From assembly GCA_016180275.1 (NCBI GenBank), contig JACPBN010000007.1, positions 1 to 42,342 of the forward strand: a DNA stretch of 42,342 nucleotides. Direction: 5' to 3'. A model generated the notes under the pieces. The model had not been told where the DNA came from, made no database searches, and worked only from the letters and a program-made list of their open reading frames with translations. Both the position numbers and the translations under genes were made by a program. Source of the stretch: Candidatus Woesearchaeota archaeon. Its GTDB lineage: Archaea; Nanobdellota; Nanobdellia; Woesearchaeales; UBA10200. Shown here in pieces: positions 1-6,081 of the stretch (its first letter is position 1; every line of letters starts with the position of its first letter).

Positions 1-146
1 TGTTATCAAGGGCAGGAAGAAAGCTCGGAGAGCCTGTTCTTTATTTTTTATTTTTTAAAAAGTATGCCCTATCTATATCAAAAACAATTTTGGATAACAC
101 CTTCTATGCGAAGTAGCTTGTATATTGCGCTTAGAAGGTGTTATAC
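1..146. repeat. Hairpin-rich DNA at the window edge, possible truncated structured RNA
   Basis: TGTTATC (1-7) is complementary to GATAACA (92-98), and AGGGCA (9-14) to TGCCCT (65-70). Together they form two helices separated on the 3' side by an A/T-rich stretch. ATAACACCTTCTA (from 94) is also a perfect 13-bp inverted match to TAGAAGGTGTTAT (ending near 146), giving a second, mutually exclusive hairpin. The left end is cut by the window, so the element may extend further. No gene is visible in 1-251. An RNA role is inference from complementarity only. Confidence 0.3.
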
Positions 147-220
147 GCAATTTTGTGACCTGATGTCTGGAGAGGATGATTGTGTTTTTGGTTATCTATA
201 GTATCTATACTGACAAAAAG

Positions 221-229
221 GTATAAATA
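221..229 (+). promoter_or_regulatory. TATA box for the RelE-type toxin gene
   Basis: GTATAAATA lies about 25 nt before the ATG at 252, so the transcript probably starts at or just before the start codon and is leaderless. No Shine-Dalgarno sequence is visible in front of the ATG. Confidence 0.5.
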
Positions 230-251
230 GGGGGCAATCTTTGCTGAGATT

Positions 252-512
252 ATGTATAAATTCACAACTCGCTCTAAAAAAGCTGAAAAACAGTTTTATG
301 AAGCTATTAATTCGAGGAATGATGTTAGAGAAAAGTTACAACGTTTGCAGAATAACCCTAGATTAGAGTTAGATGCCCATAAGCTCAAAGGAAAGCTTAA
401 AGATAAATGGAGCTGTTGGCTTGGTGGTGATCTAAGGCTTATCTATGAGATAGATGATGATAATAAAGAAATTATTGTTGTAGCTGCAGGATCACACAAA
501 GAATATTTCTAG
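252..512 (+). CDS. RelE/ParE-superfamily toxin (mRNA interferase-like)
   Basis: This 86-aa basic protein has the RelE/YafQ-like pattern: an N-terminal helix pair (residues 1-35), a conserved L-x-G-x-L segment (KLKGKLKDKWSCWLGGDLR), the strand DLRLIYEID, and a C-terminal GSHKEYF resembling the G-x-H-x-x-Y end of the family. RelE-type toxins cleave mRNA on the ribosome or act as ribosome-dependent nucleases. The length is normal for the family. No antitoxin lies upstream on the same strand, but a candidate is encoded convergently and overlaps the 3' end by four bases. The gene is probably leaderless from the TATA box at 221. Confidence 0.8.
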   Translation: MYKFTTRSKKAEKQFYEAINSRNDVREKLQRLQNNPRLELDAHKLKGKLKDKWSCWLGGDLRLIYEIDDDNKEIIVVAAGSHKEYF

Positions 513-661
513 ATTTCTAATTCCCATGGCTTAACTCCCTTAGCCTTGGCTTTATCACTTTCATCAATTGCTTCAGACATCTTAGGATTTCTCAATATCC
601 CAACTTCTTCTAAAAGGAGCTCATATTCTTTCTTAGATATACATACAGTTTCAGCTTTCAT
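509..661 (-). CDS. Small antitoxin-like protein convergent with the RelE toxin
   Basis: The gene encodes 50 aa beginning MKAETVCISKKEYELLLEEV and ending KAKGVKPWELEI. The order (short beta start, I-S-K-K-E-Y-E-x-L-L helix, ILRNP, an AI-x-ES helix and a terminal WELEI) resembles RelB-like archaeal antitoxins as I remember them, in which the C-terminal part wraps the toxin. Its stop codon overlaps the toxin's stop region (509-512), so the two genes converge. This is unusual, because antitoxins normally precede the toxin on the same strand. An AGGTGAG-like ribosome site and a TATA-like TTTATATA lie upstream on the minus strand. The family call is tentative; the reading frame is clean. Confidence 0.55.
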   Translation of the reverse strand: MKAETVCISKKEYELLLEEVGILRNPKMSEAIDESDKAKAKGVKPWELEI

Positions 662-732
662 GGCATTAATAAACTCACCTAAATATATAAATTTTTCTCT
701 ATTGTAAGCTGTTTAAAGTAAGTTGAATAAAA

Positions 733-1101
733 TCACCTTATCTTGTCAAGAGCATTCTCCCTTATCTTCTGGATTGTTCTTATGCTATATCTTTCGCCTC
801 TGTTGTTTTTGACAAGCTCAACTATCTGCTTTGGCTTTAATTTTAGCTCAAATAGCATCTTTAGCACAAGCTTATGCGTTTCATTGTTTGTGGTAGAAAG
901 TATTTCCTGCACAGTTGGCTTTTTTATGCCTGCTGTTTTTGCAATCTCTTTGCTGCGCTTCAGCATGATTTCATTTGCTCTTCTGAAGGCAGAGTATATT
1001 ATACCCTGGTTGCCTGTGTTCAGTCCATATTTTATGCTGCGCTCTAAATTAAGCAATGTTATGCAGTTTTTATCTGCTATGTCCAGTGTTTTGTATTTCA
1101 T
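733..1101 (-). CDS. Hypothetical protein, possible helix-turn-helix
   Basis: This 122-aa lysine-rich, mostly helical protein has two segments that could be DNA-binding: residues ~52-68 (KEIAKTAGIKKPTVQEIL) and ~85-115 (LKPKQIVELVKN...RTIQKIRE). Both have the spacing of a helix-turn-helix, with the second like a sigma/resolvase-type recognition unit. A GAGGTAA Shine-Dalgarno sits just before the ATG at 1101. It has no neighbour on the same strand to suggest a role. The overlapping plus-strand frame (743-1201) is rejected as its shadow. I do not recognise the family; a nucleic-acid-binding role is inference. Confidence 0.6.
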   Translation of the reverse strand: MKYKTLDIADKNCITLLNLERSIKYGLNTGNQGIIYSAFRRANEIMLKRSKEIAKTAGIKKPTVQEILSTTNNETHKLVLKMLFELKLKPKQIVELVKNNRGERYSIRTIQKIRENALDKIR

Positions 1102-1209
1102 TTTATTACCTCAAATGATTTTAGCAATAAAAGGAGAGAAGCTGGTCAATGAAGGTTTCTATGCAATGGAAAGCCCAATTAACCTGCTCTTTTCAGATTA
1201 AGTTGTTAC

Positions 1210-1341
1210 ATGGCATTTGAGGCAGATGAATACAGAAATCCACTGGACAGCTTTAAAATTGGTTATACTATTTTTTTAGACAGCGTTGAGCATGAAAATA
1301 GCATCCACTGGACACTGGACATTCTCGGTCAGAATTTATAA
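1210..1341 (+). CDS. Possible small ORF, unknown function
   Basis: An ATG frame of 43 codons (MAFEADEYRNPLDSFK..., ending DILGQNL) has protein-like composition but no visible ribosome-binding site and no recognised family. The surrounding stretch 1102-1390 is otherwise gene-free. The DNA contains two similar copies of an atccactggaca word (near 1238 and 1303), so the apparent coding character may come from a decayed duplicated sequence. Confidence 0.2.
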   Translation: MAFEADEYRNPLDSFKIGYTIFLDSVEHENSIHWTLDILGQNL

Positions 1342-1343
1342 AT
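1335..1343 (+). promoter_or_regulatory. TATA box before the decayed tRNA
   Basis: TTTATAAAT lies about 50 nt upstream of the tRNA-like sequence and about 190 nt before the zinc-ribbon gene. It is a typical archaeal TATA element and may still drive transcription through this stretch. Confidence 0.35.
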
Positions 1344-1392
1344 GCAAATTGTTTTACTATAATTGAAGAAAATCAAAAAATAAAGAAAAAAG

Positions 1393-1495
1393 CTGCACAG
1401 TCATTAATGCGCCGAACTTAAAATCAAGTGTCCTTTCCAGGGACATGCGGGTTCGAAATGTTCATTTTGAGCACGGATCTCCCGTCCACGGCGCA
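1393..1495 (+). pseudogene. Decayed tRNA-Leu-like gene with intact T-loop intron
   Basis: The sequence aligns along its length to the tRNA-Leu(CAA) at 1845. The D-loop has lost about six bases including the GG pair, the anticodon stem is broken (CCGAA opposite TCAAG, loop CTTAAAA), and no 5' acceptor strand matches CCACGGC. The variable arm GTCC/GGAC and the T-stem GCGGG/CCCGT remain paired. A 22-nt insert (1458-1479) sits in the T-loop and has bulge-helix-bulge geometry; removing it gives the standard loop TTCGAAT. It looks like a dying copy with a still-recognisable intron. A Gly(TCC) reading was considered and rejected because it leaves no D-arm. Confidence 0.55.
1458..1479 (+). other. T-loop intron (bulge-helix-bulge) in the decayed tRNA
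   Basis: The outer helix is GCGGG/CCCGT, then a 3-nt bulge TCT on the 3' strand, a 4-bp central helix TTCG/CGGA, a 3-nt bulge AAA on the 5' strand, and an inner stem TGTTC/GAGCA with loop ATTTT. Cutting each bulge after its second base removes 22 nt and restores a 7-nt T-loop. This is the recognition pattern of archaeal tRNA-splicing endonuclease. Confidence 0.6.
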
Positions 1496-1533
1496 CAAAA
1501 CATCCATGAAAGAAATAATAAAAGGTGATTAAC

Positions 1534-1725
1534 GTGAAAAAATGCAGAATCTGTGATAAAAAGATATCAGCCAATTATGTGTATTGTTATAGCTGCTGGA
1601 AAGATAAAACGTATGACAATACAAGCCATGTCAGCGAATTTTCAGGTGATGGGCAATTCTCGCCGGAAGTTTATTCTCCTACTCCGGCAGATTTTATGAG
1701 ACAATGGGGAATAATAAACAGATAA
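1534..1725 (+). CDS. Small zinc-ribbon protein
   Basis: The protein is 63 aa. The N-terminal half carries two CxxC knuckles (CRIC near residue 4 and CYSC near residue 20), which would bind one zinc ion; the C-terminal half is polar with no recognised domain. I chose the GTG at 1534 because an AGGTGA ribosome site sits 5-6 nt before it; the in-frame GTG at 1525 overlaps that site. The gene lies between two tRNA-like remnants and upstream of tRNA-Leu and a recombinase, so it may be cargo of an old insertion. Function unknown. Confidence 0.6.
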   Translation: MKKCRICDKKISANYVYCYSCWKDKTYDNTSHVSEFSGDGQFSPEVYSPTPADFMRQWGIINR

Positions 1726-1744
1726 TAAAAAATAAAGAAAAATT

Positions 1745-1797
1745 GTCGCATAACTTGTATTGTACTGAACTCAAAATTCAGTAACCCTTACCTGGAT
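1745..1797 (+). pseudogene. 5' fragment of a tRNA-Leu(CAA) copy
   Basis: Bases 1745-1797 match the D-arm, anticodon arm and variable-arm start of the tRNA-Leu at 1845, then the similarity stops. There is no acceptor or T-arm, and the D-loop GG has been altered. The anticodon stem remains perfectly paired but with different bases (CTGAA/TTCAG instead of CCGAA/TTCGG) around the same CTCAAAA loop. That compensatory pair change implies it was once a separate functional gene. A trans-spliced half tRNA is possible but unsupported, because no splice motif is seen at its end. Confidence 0.5.
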
Positions 1798-1844
1798 TAT
1801 AATTAATAATGTATACAATTATTTAAGCTTTTCGTTTGTGCAAT

Positions 1845-1954
1845 GCCGGTGTCGCATAACTTGGTAGTGCGCCGAACTCAAAATTCGGTGATCCTTACCT
1901 GGATCCTGCTGGTTCGAAATGTTCATTTTGAGCACGGATGTCCCGTCGCCGGCG
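1845..1954 (+). tRNA. tRNA-Leu(CAA) with a 22-nt intron in the T-loop
   Basis: The acceptor stem is GCCGGTG/CGCCGGC (one G-U), the D-arm GCAT/GTGC with loop AACTTGGTA, and the anticodon stem CCGAA/TTCGG with loop CTCAAAA (anticodon CAA, 1879-1881). A long variable arm GATCC/GGATC is typical of class II tRNAs. The T-stem GCTGG/CCCGT has one T-C mismatch. The T-loop is TTCGAA plus T after removal of 1919-1940. Oddities are the mismatch and a G at the discriminator position, where archaeal tRNA-Leu normally has A. It is the best-preserved of three related copies. Confidence is good for identity, lower for full function. Confidence 0.7.
1919..1940 (+). other. T-loop intron of tRNA-Leu with bulge-helix-bulge motif
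   Basis: The central 4-bp helix TTCG/CGGA is flanked by 3-nt bulges AAA (5') and TGT (3') on opposite strands, with inner hairpin TGTTC-ATTTT-GAGCA. Cutting after the second base of each bulge leaves the 7-nt loop TTCGAAT. The insertion falls around tRNA position 59/60, not the usual 37/38. The intron differs by one base from that of the decayed copy at 1458. Confidence 0.65.
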
Positions 1955-1986
1955 CACTAAACTTACATTAATAAAAAGGTGAACCA

Positions 1987-2817
1987 ATGTTAAACTCAAC
2001 AGATTATGAAGAAAGATTAAAGCAAGAATTATTGTCTCGCGGATTTAGCCATGCAACATTTAAGACATACTCTACCGGCATGAATGAATTTGCAGGATTT
2101 CTCAAGAAAGAACTGCGTTATGCAAAGAATGATGATTTCAGGGATTTCAAATTATTCTTGAGGGAGAAGAAGTTTGCAACAAAGACAATAAACAGCTATC
2201 TTGCAGCAGTTAAATTCTTCTACAGGAACGTGATGAGCAGAAAGCTGGCTTATCTTCCTGGCTACAAGAATGCAAAAAAGCTTCCTGTTGTGCATAATCA
2301 GGAGTTTATTCTTGAGATGATTGAAAAGACAGAGAATCTGAAGCACAAGCTGCTGATAAGCTTGCTTTATTCCTCAGGATTGAGAGTTTCTGAAGCAATT
2401 AGATTAAGATTAGAAAATATTGACATACCTGCCAAAGAATGCAGGATAATAGCTGGCAAAGGAAATAAAGATAGAATCTCTATCTTGTCTGATAACTTCA
2501 TTGGTTTCTTGAGTCAATATTTAACTGAATATGATATTGCTTCTGGTTATCTGTTTCCAAGCCACAAAGGCCATGTTTGCACAAGGACTGCAGAGGAGAT
2601 CGTAAAACAAGCAGCTGCCAGGATTGATAAGAACAGGAGAGTGTTCTGCCATTCATTGAGAAGCAGTTTTGCAACGCATCTGATGGAGAACAATGTTCCA
2701 ATAAATAAGATAAGTGACCTGCTCGGGCATACAGATCTCAGAACCACTCAGGTTTACTTAAATGTCAATAGAAAAAGATTTGAAGGGATTAGGTCTCCGA
2801 TTGATGTTGTGCATTAA
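1987..2817 (+). CDS. xerA: Tyrosine recombinase, XerA/XerD-like
   Basis: The protein is 276 aa, a normal length for archaeal XerA. Residues ~5-90 form the SAM-like core-binding domain and ~100-270 the catalytic domain. The visible catalytic set is R133 (SSGLRVSE), a lysine in the KGNKDR hairpin, H222-x-x-R225 (HSLRSSF), H248 (LLGHTD) and the nucleophile Y257 (TTQVYL). XerA-type enzymes resolve chromosome dimers at dif; relatives integrate elements at tRNA genes. A ribosome site AAGGTGA precedes the ATG. It starts 33 nt after a tRNA-Leu with decayed duplicates, so an integrase role is also plausible. Which role applies cannot be decided from sequence alone. Confidence 0.85.
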   Translation: MLNSTDYEERLKQELLSRGFSHATFKTYSTGMNEFAGFLKKELRYAKNDDFRDFKLFLREKKFATKTINSYLAAVKFFYRNVMSRKLAYLPGYKNAKKLPVVHNQEFILEMIEKTENLKHKLLISLLYSSGLRVSEAIRLRLENIDIPAKECRIIAGKGNKDRISILSDNFIGFLSQYLTEYDIASGYLFPSHKGHVCTRTAEEIVKQAAARIDKNRRVFCHSLRSSFATHLMENNVPINKISDLLGHTDLRTTQVYLNVNRKRFEGIRSPIDVVH

Positions 2818-2840
2818 GCAGCTGATATGTGTATAGCAGC

Positions 2841-2975
2841 TTAGCAGCTGCCTCCAGAGCCAATTAAGTCGGCACGTTTCCTGATTGTTTTTAGAGCTTC
2901 TTTTACTTTATCAACAAGAACTGGTTTTCTGTACTTTGGAATCAGATAATGCGACAATTGATGTTGTATTTGCAA
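2841..2975 (-). pseudogene. Short minus-strand coding remnant
   Basis: An open frame of about 44 codons (possible TTG start at 2975) reads LSHYLIPKYRKPVLVDKVKE and ends in GSGGSC. Its composition is protein-like, but there is no ribosome site or clear start. The frame stays open upstream to about 3000 without an ATG, suggesting the 3' end of a lost gene. Function not recognised. The stretch between the recombinase and 3024 otherwise holds only GCAGCTG-based palindromes near 2818-2850. Confidence 0.25.
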
Positions 2976-3023
2976 TGGTAAGATGTTCTCACAGTTACGA
3001 TTTATTTTTGGAGTATGTCATTT

Positions 3024-3377
3024 TTATGCGCTGCCAAAACCTATAAATGACACACCTACTATAATTATCGCAATCCCAAACCATTTGTAAGAGTTCATCT
3101 TCTCATTCAACATTTTTATGGATAAGAAGGCAATCCAGATATATGTTGTTGCGACTAATGGATATAAGACAGATAATTCACCTGCTTTCAAGGCGATTAT
3201 GAATAAAACTGTGCCGATGCCGTAAAAGAACAATGAGATGATAAGCTGGGGATTTTTTATAGGATGCCTTATGCACTGTCTTATATGCGCAGAGACTTTT
3301 TTTAGCATCACTGCGCCATAGCTGCCGACAAAGCTAGCTAATAACACTACGCCAATTGACCATAATGGAGTTGTCAT
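3024..3377 (-). CDS. Small EamA/SMR-type 4-TM transporter, second of a pair
   Basis: The 117-aa membrane protein has four predicted helices and the EamA/ArnE-like half-transporter pattern: ALKAGELSVLYPLVATTYIW in TM3 and a short amphipathic stretch before TM4 (EKMNSYKWFGIAIIIVGV). Members move small metabolites or lipid-linked sugars as dimers. Its start codon directly abuts the stop of the gene at 3378, and the two proteins are clearly paralogous (both contain GELSVLYP and YIW). A heterodimer like EbrAB or ArnEF is therefore likely. The substrate is unknown. Confidence 0.75.
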   Translation of the reverse strand: MTTPLWSIGVVLLASFVGSYGAVMLKKVSAHIRQCIRHPIKNPQLIISLFFYGIGTVLFIIALKAGELSVLYPLVATTYIWIAFLSIKMLNEKMNSYKWFGIAIIIVGVSFIGFGSA

Positions 3378-3758
3378 TTAAATTACCTCAGCAGGAATTG
3401 CCTGTGTTTTTGAACCATAGCCTATAACAGTTACACCAATTATTACGAAAATGATGCCAAGCCATTTGAACAGGTTAACAGGTTCATTAAAGAAATATGA
3501 GCTTGCAAAAGTGACCCAGATATAGCTTGTTGCAATTATTGGATATAAAACAGAAAGCTCTCCGCCCTTTAATGCAATTATAAGCAAGGCTGCGCCTATC
3601 GCATATAATCCTAACCCAATTATAAGATTATAATTTGTAATCAATAAGGGAATATCAAATTTCAGGACATTTGCCCCAAGCTTATAGAATACCTGAGCAG
3701 ATGTGGTAATAGCTGTACAAAATAATACAAGCAGGACTGCCCATGTTTTTGTTGCCAT
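3378..3758 (-). CDS. Small EamA/SMR-type 4-TM transporter, first of a pair
   Basis: The protein is 126 aa with four membrane helices. It shares ALKGGELSVLYPIIATSYIW and a terminal FKWLGIIFVIIGVTVIGYG block with its downstream neighbour. Transcription probably starts from a TATA-like sequence near 3781-3795 on the minus strand. The tandem, zero-spacing arrangement suggests the two halves are made together and assemble as an antiparallel heterodimer; this is family knowledge, not seen directly. The substrate is not predictable. Confidence 0.75.
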   Translation of the reverse strand: MATKTWAVLLVLFCTAITTSAQVFYKLGANVLKFDIPLLITNYNLIIGLGLYAIGAALLIIALKGGELSVLYPIIATSYIWVTFASSYFFNEPVNLFKWLGIIFVIIGVTVIGYGSKTQAIPAEVI

Positions 3759-3884
3759 GGATTGACAGAATAAATTAAATGTATAAAAAGTTATGGGTTG
3801 GAAGATTTGGATTTGATTTAGAAGAGTGTTAATTTGTGCATGTAAAAATTAGGTATTTGTTTAGCATGTGTGATAAAATCCTCT

Positions 3885-4085
3885 AAAGCGGTGGCGACTG
3901 CCGACGAATACTGGCAGGTAATATTAAAGAGTTGCTCCTCCTCTACGCTCAGATAGTAGATGTGATAATAGTAAAGCATTGCATGATGTGTTTATGAATG
4001 TGTAGTTAGAAGGTCTTGCCCGTCGCAACTTATCACAGTTACTGTAGAATTATGTTCGTCATATAATGGCAGTCGCCACCACTTT
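3885..4085 (+). ncRNA. Structured RNA candidate, family copy A
   Basis: Closing helix 1 pairs GGTGGCGACTGCC (3890-3902) with GGCAGTCGCCACC (4068-4080), extended outward by AAAG/CTTT across one mismatch. Helix 2 pairs GACGAATA (3903-3910) with TGTTCGTC (4053-4060). The helices abut on the 5' side and are separated by ATATAAT (4061-4067) on the 3' side. Inside lie box 1 GAGTTGCTCCTCCTCTAC (3929-3946) and box 2 GCCCGTCGCAACTT (4018-4031); AGTTGC and GCAACT can pair. The boxes recur in copies B and C. No ORF explains the sequence. A G-U pair in helix 2 favours plus orientation. It sits between two minus-strand genes. Confidence 0.65.
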
Positions 4086-4130
4086 TGATGTTGTTATAAC
4101 TAAACAAATACAAAATTAGTTTTAGAATTA

Positions 4131-5984
4131 TTAATTGCCTTCCTTCATCAGTATCTCAAGTATCTTTGCAAATGCCGGACGCGCGATAAAGACACCCATA
4201 GTGATTCCAGCTAATGTTGTAAGAGCAAATCCTTTTAACAACCCAGCGCCTGCGAACAATAACGGCAGCATGGCAACAGAGACTGTTAAATATGCTCCTG
4301 AGATTATGAAGAATGCAGCTTTCAATTTCTCTTTCCAATTTATGAATCTTTCATGCCTTCTTGCAAGAGTCTCGTCTGTGATGACAACAAGATGGTCAAC
4401 ACCAGTGCCAGTGGCAATTATGATTCCTGCAATCGCTGCAATGTCTAAATTCCAGCCGATAAATGATGCAAGTCCAAGCAATAAAACTACTTCGCTTGCC
4501 AGCATGAGTGTCATAGGCAAAGCAATCTTTAGATTCCTGTATTTGATGAATACTATTGAAGATACAGCTAACAATGAAAGCACTCCTATCAATAATGCAT
4601 TTTTAATAAACTTCTCTCCTAATGCAGGAGAGACGTTATCTGTCCTTACAATAGCCAATTTTACAGGAAGGCTTCCTGTGATAAGGACTGTCTGGAGTTT
4701 TTTCATGTTATTAAGTGCATCAAATATTGCTTCCTGCTGAGATCTTCCAATGCCTGAACCAGAGATCTGGATGTCAGTAACTGCTCTTCCACGCAAATCT
4801 GCACCTATGTTCAGTGCATCAACTTCCTGATTGTCAAGGTATAATTTCAATTGCTCGCTTAAGTAACGGTCTCTGCCAGTGCCAGTTATACTTAACGGTT
4901 TTGTTAAATCTGCCTGCCTTTGAGCAGCTTCTGGAGAGAGAGTAATGCTGAATGAGAACCTGCAGACAGAGTTTGCGCCATATCCTCCACAGCCTTGATT
5001 AGGGTCAATGCCTGAGCATTCTGCGCTTCTGCAAACATAAGTCACATCCTGACCGCCTTTGAATACTGTATCATTCTTTATTTTTGCTTCAAACTTACCT
5101 TGCTTGCTTAAAAGCTCTTTAACTTCCTGCTCATTTGCGCCAGGAATCTCTACAAGGATGAATTTAGGCAAACCACCTAATATTGCCGGCTTGTCTCTTA
5201 CTACACGGATAGTTATATCACTTAATCCATAAACATTCAATCTTCTTTCCATGTTGCTCTTAAGAATATCCATCTCATCTTCAGAGAGAGAGGTTTCAGG
5301 CTCTAAGATTACTCTTGTACCGCCTTGGAGATCAAGGCCTTTTCTCAGATTTGTAGTAGGTGCTTTCTGGACAGAAATCCCTAATGGCTCTACTCCAATT
5401 ATGTTTGTGATTGTCTTGTTGACAAATATTTTTTTTGTTGCATTAACTGTTTTTGTGACAGATCTTTCCACCAAGTATGGCTCAAAATTTGTCTCATTTA
5501 TCAGAGTAATATTAACTTTTTCAGTTATGTTCTTTGTGATGTATTCTGTCAATGTCTTGTTTTTGCCGTCTTCAACGATGGTCTTTTCAATGCTTACAGG
5601 AATTTCTTTGGCTTCAAGCTCGCCTGTTATTATGGTTTCAGTTATTGGCTTTGTTTTTAATAAGTAAGAGTTTTTGTTTGTAAATAGCCTTATGCTCTGA
5701 TCAGCTTTTAGATCTTTTGTCGTTTCATGGAATTCCAGTACAGAAGTTATAGGGATTCTTTTATTATTAAGTTCGACTGCATAAATCCTCTCGCGGGACA
5801 TCGGAGGGAGATTTGGCAATGGCTTCTCTATGCCTGCGATTATTGCGCTGCTATTAGCAGTAAGGCTCTTTATTGCAACTCCAGATGCAAATGGATTAGG
5901 ATGAATCGCATATAGGGCTATGAATAAAGCTACCAATAAGAATATTACTCTTCCGGTCTTTAATATCTGTTTTAGATTAGACAT
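4131..5984 (-). CDS. secD: Protein-export membrane protein SecD
   Basis: This 617-aa RND-family subunit works with SecF to drive the late stage of Sec translocation using the ion gradient. Domains: TM1 (~11-28), a region ~40-110 with weak PDZ-like character, a Thr/Asn/Lys-rich stretch ~125-200 with many N-x-T/S sites, the P1 domain beginning at the family signature LRKGLDLQGGTRVILEP (~213-230), and C-terminal TM2-6 (~435-610) with the conserved D-x-G-V-D-H segment TGTGVDHLVVITDE. A CRSAEC...GCGGYG insert with several cysteines lies in the outer domain. It is longer than most archaeal SecD because of the N-terminal region. It lies 97 bp downstream of secF. Confidence 0.92.
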   Translation of the reverse strand: MSNLKQILKTGRVIFLLVALFIALYAIHPNPFASGVAIKSLTANSSAIIAGIEKPLPNLPPMSRERIYAVELNNKRIPITSVLEFHETTKDLKADQSIRLFTNKNSYLLKTKPITETIITGELEAKEIPVSIEKTIVEDGKNKTLTEYITKNITEKVNITLINETNFEPYLVERSVTKTVNATKKIFVNKTITNIIGVEPLGISVQKAPTTNLRKGLDLQGGTRVILEPETSLSEDEMDILKSNMERRLNVYGLSDITIRVVRDKPAILGGLPKFILVEIPGANEQEVKELLSKQGKFEAKIKNDTVFKGGQDVTYVCRSAECSGIDPNQGCGGYGANSVCRFSFSITLSPEAAQRQADLTKPLSITGTGRDRYLSEQLKLYLDNQEVDALNIGADLRGRAVTDIQISGSGIGRSQQEAIFDALNNMKKLQTVLITGSLPVKLAIVRTDNVSPALGEKFIKNALLIGVLSLLAVSSIVFIKYRNLKIALPMTLMLASEVVLLLGLASFIGWNLDIAAIAGIIIATGTGVDHLVVITDETLARRHERFINWKEKLKAAFFIISGAYLTVSVAMLPLLFAGAGLLKGFALTTLAGITMGVFIARPAFAKILEILMKEGN

Positions 5985-6081
5985 TTTATAATAGATTTAA
6001 TTGTAATTTATTTTGTTATTTTTTGTTAATTTTTTTTATTTAGTTAATTTATTAGTCTTATTTCAATTATAAACTTATTAA

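Noticed and set aside
743..1201. 152-aa plus-strand frame
   Set aside because: It is the shadow of the minus-strand gene at 733-1101, which has a ribosome site and better composition.
1411..1495. Reading the decayed copy as tRNA-Gly(TCC) with GCGCCG/CGGCGC acceptor and TTTCCAG anticodon loop
   Set aside because: The stems pair, but there is no D-arm with GG, and the sequence aligns end to end with the tRNA-Leu at 1845, where the same bases form other arms.
1393..1797. Trans-spliced split tRNA made from the two incomplete copies
   Set aside because: Neither fragment ends in a splice motif or has a complementary joining helix; decay explains them better.
4135..4740. 201-aa plus-strand frame
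   Set aside because: Antisense to secD, which has clear family motifs; the frame is a by-product of membrane-protein codons.
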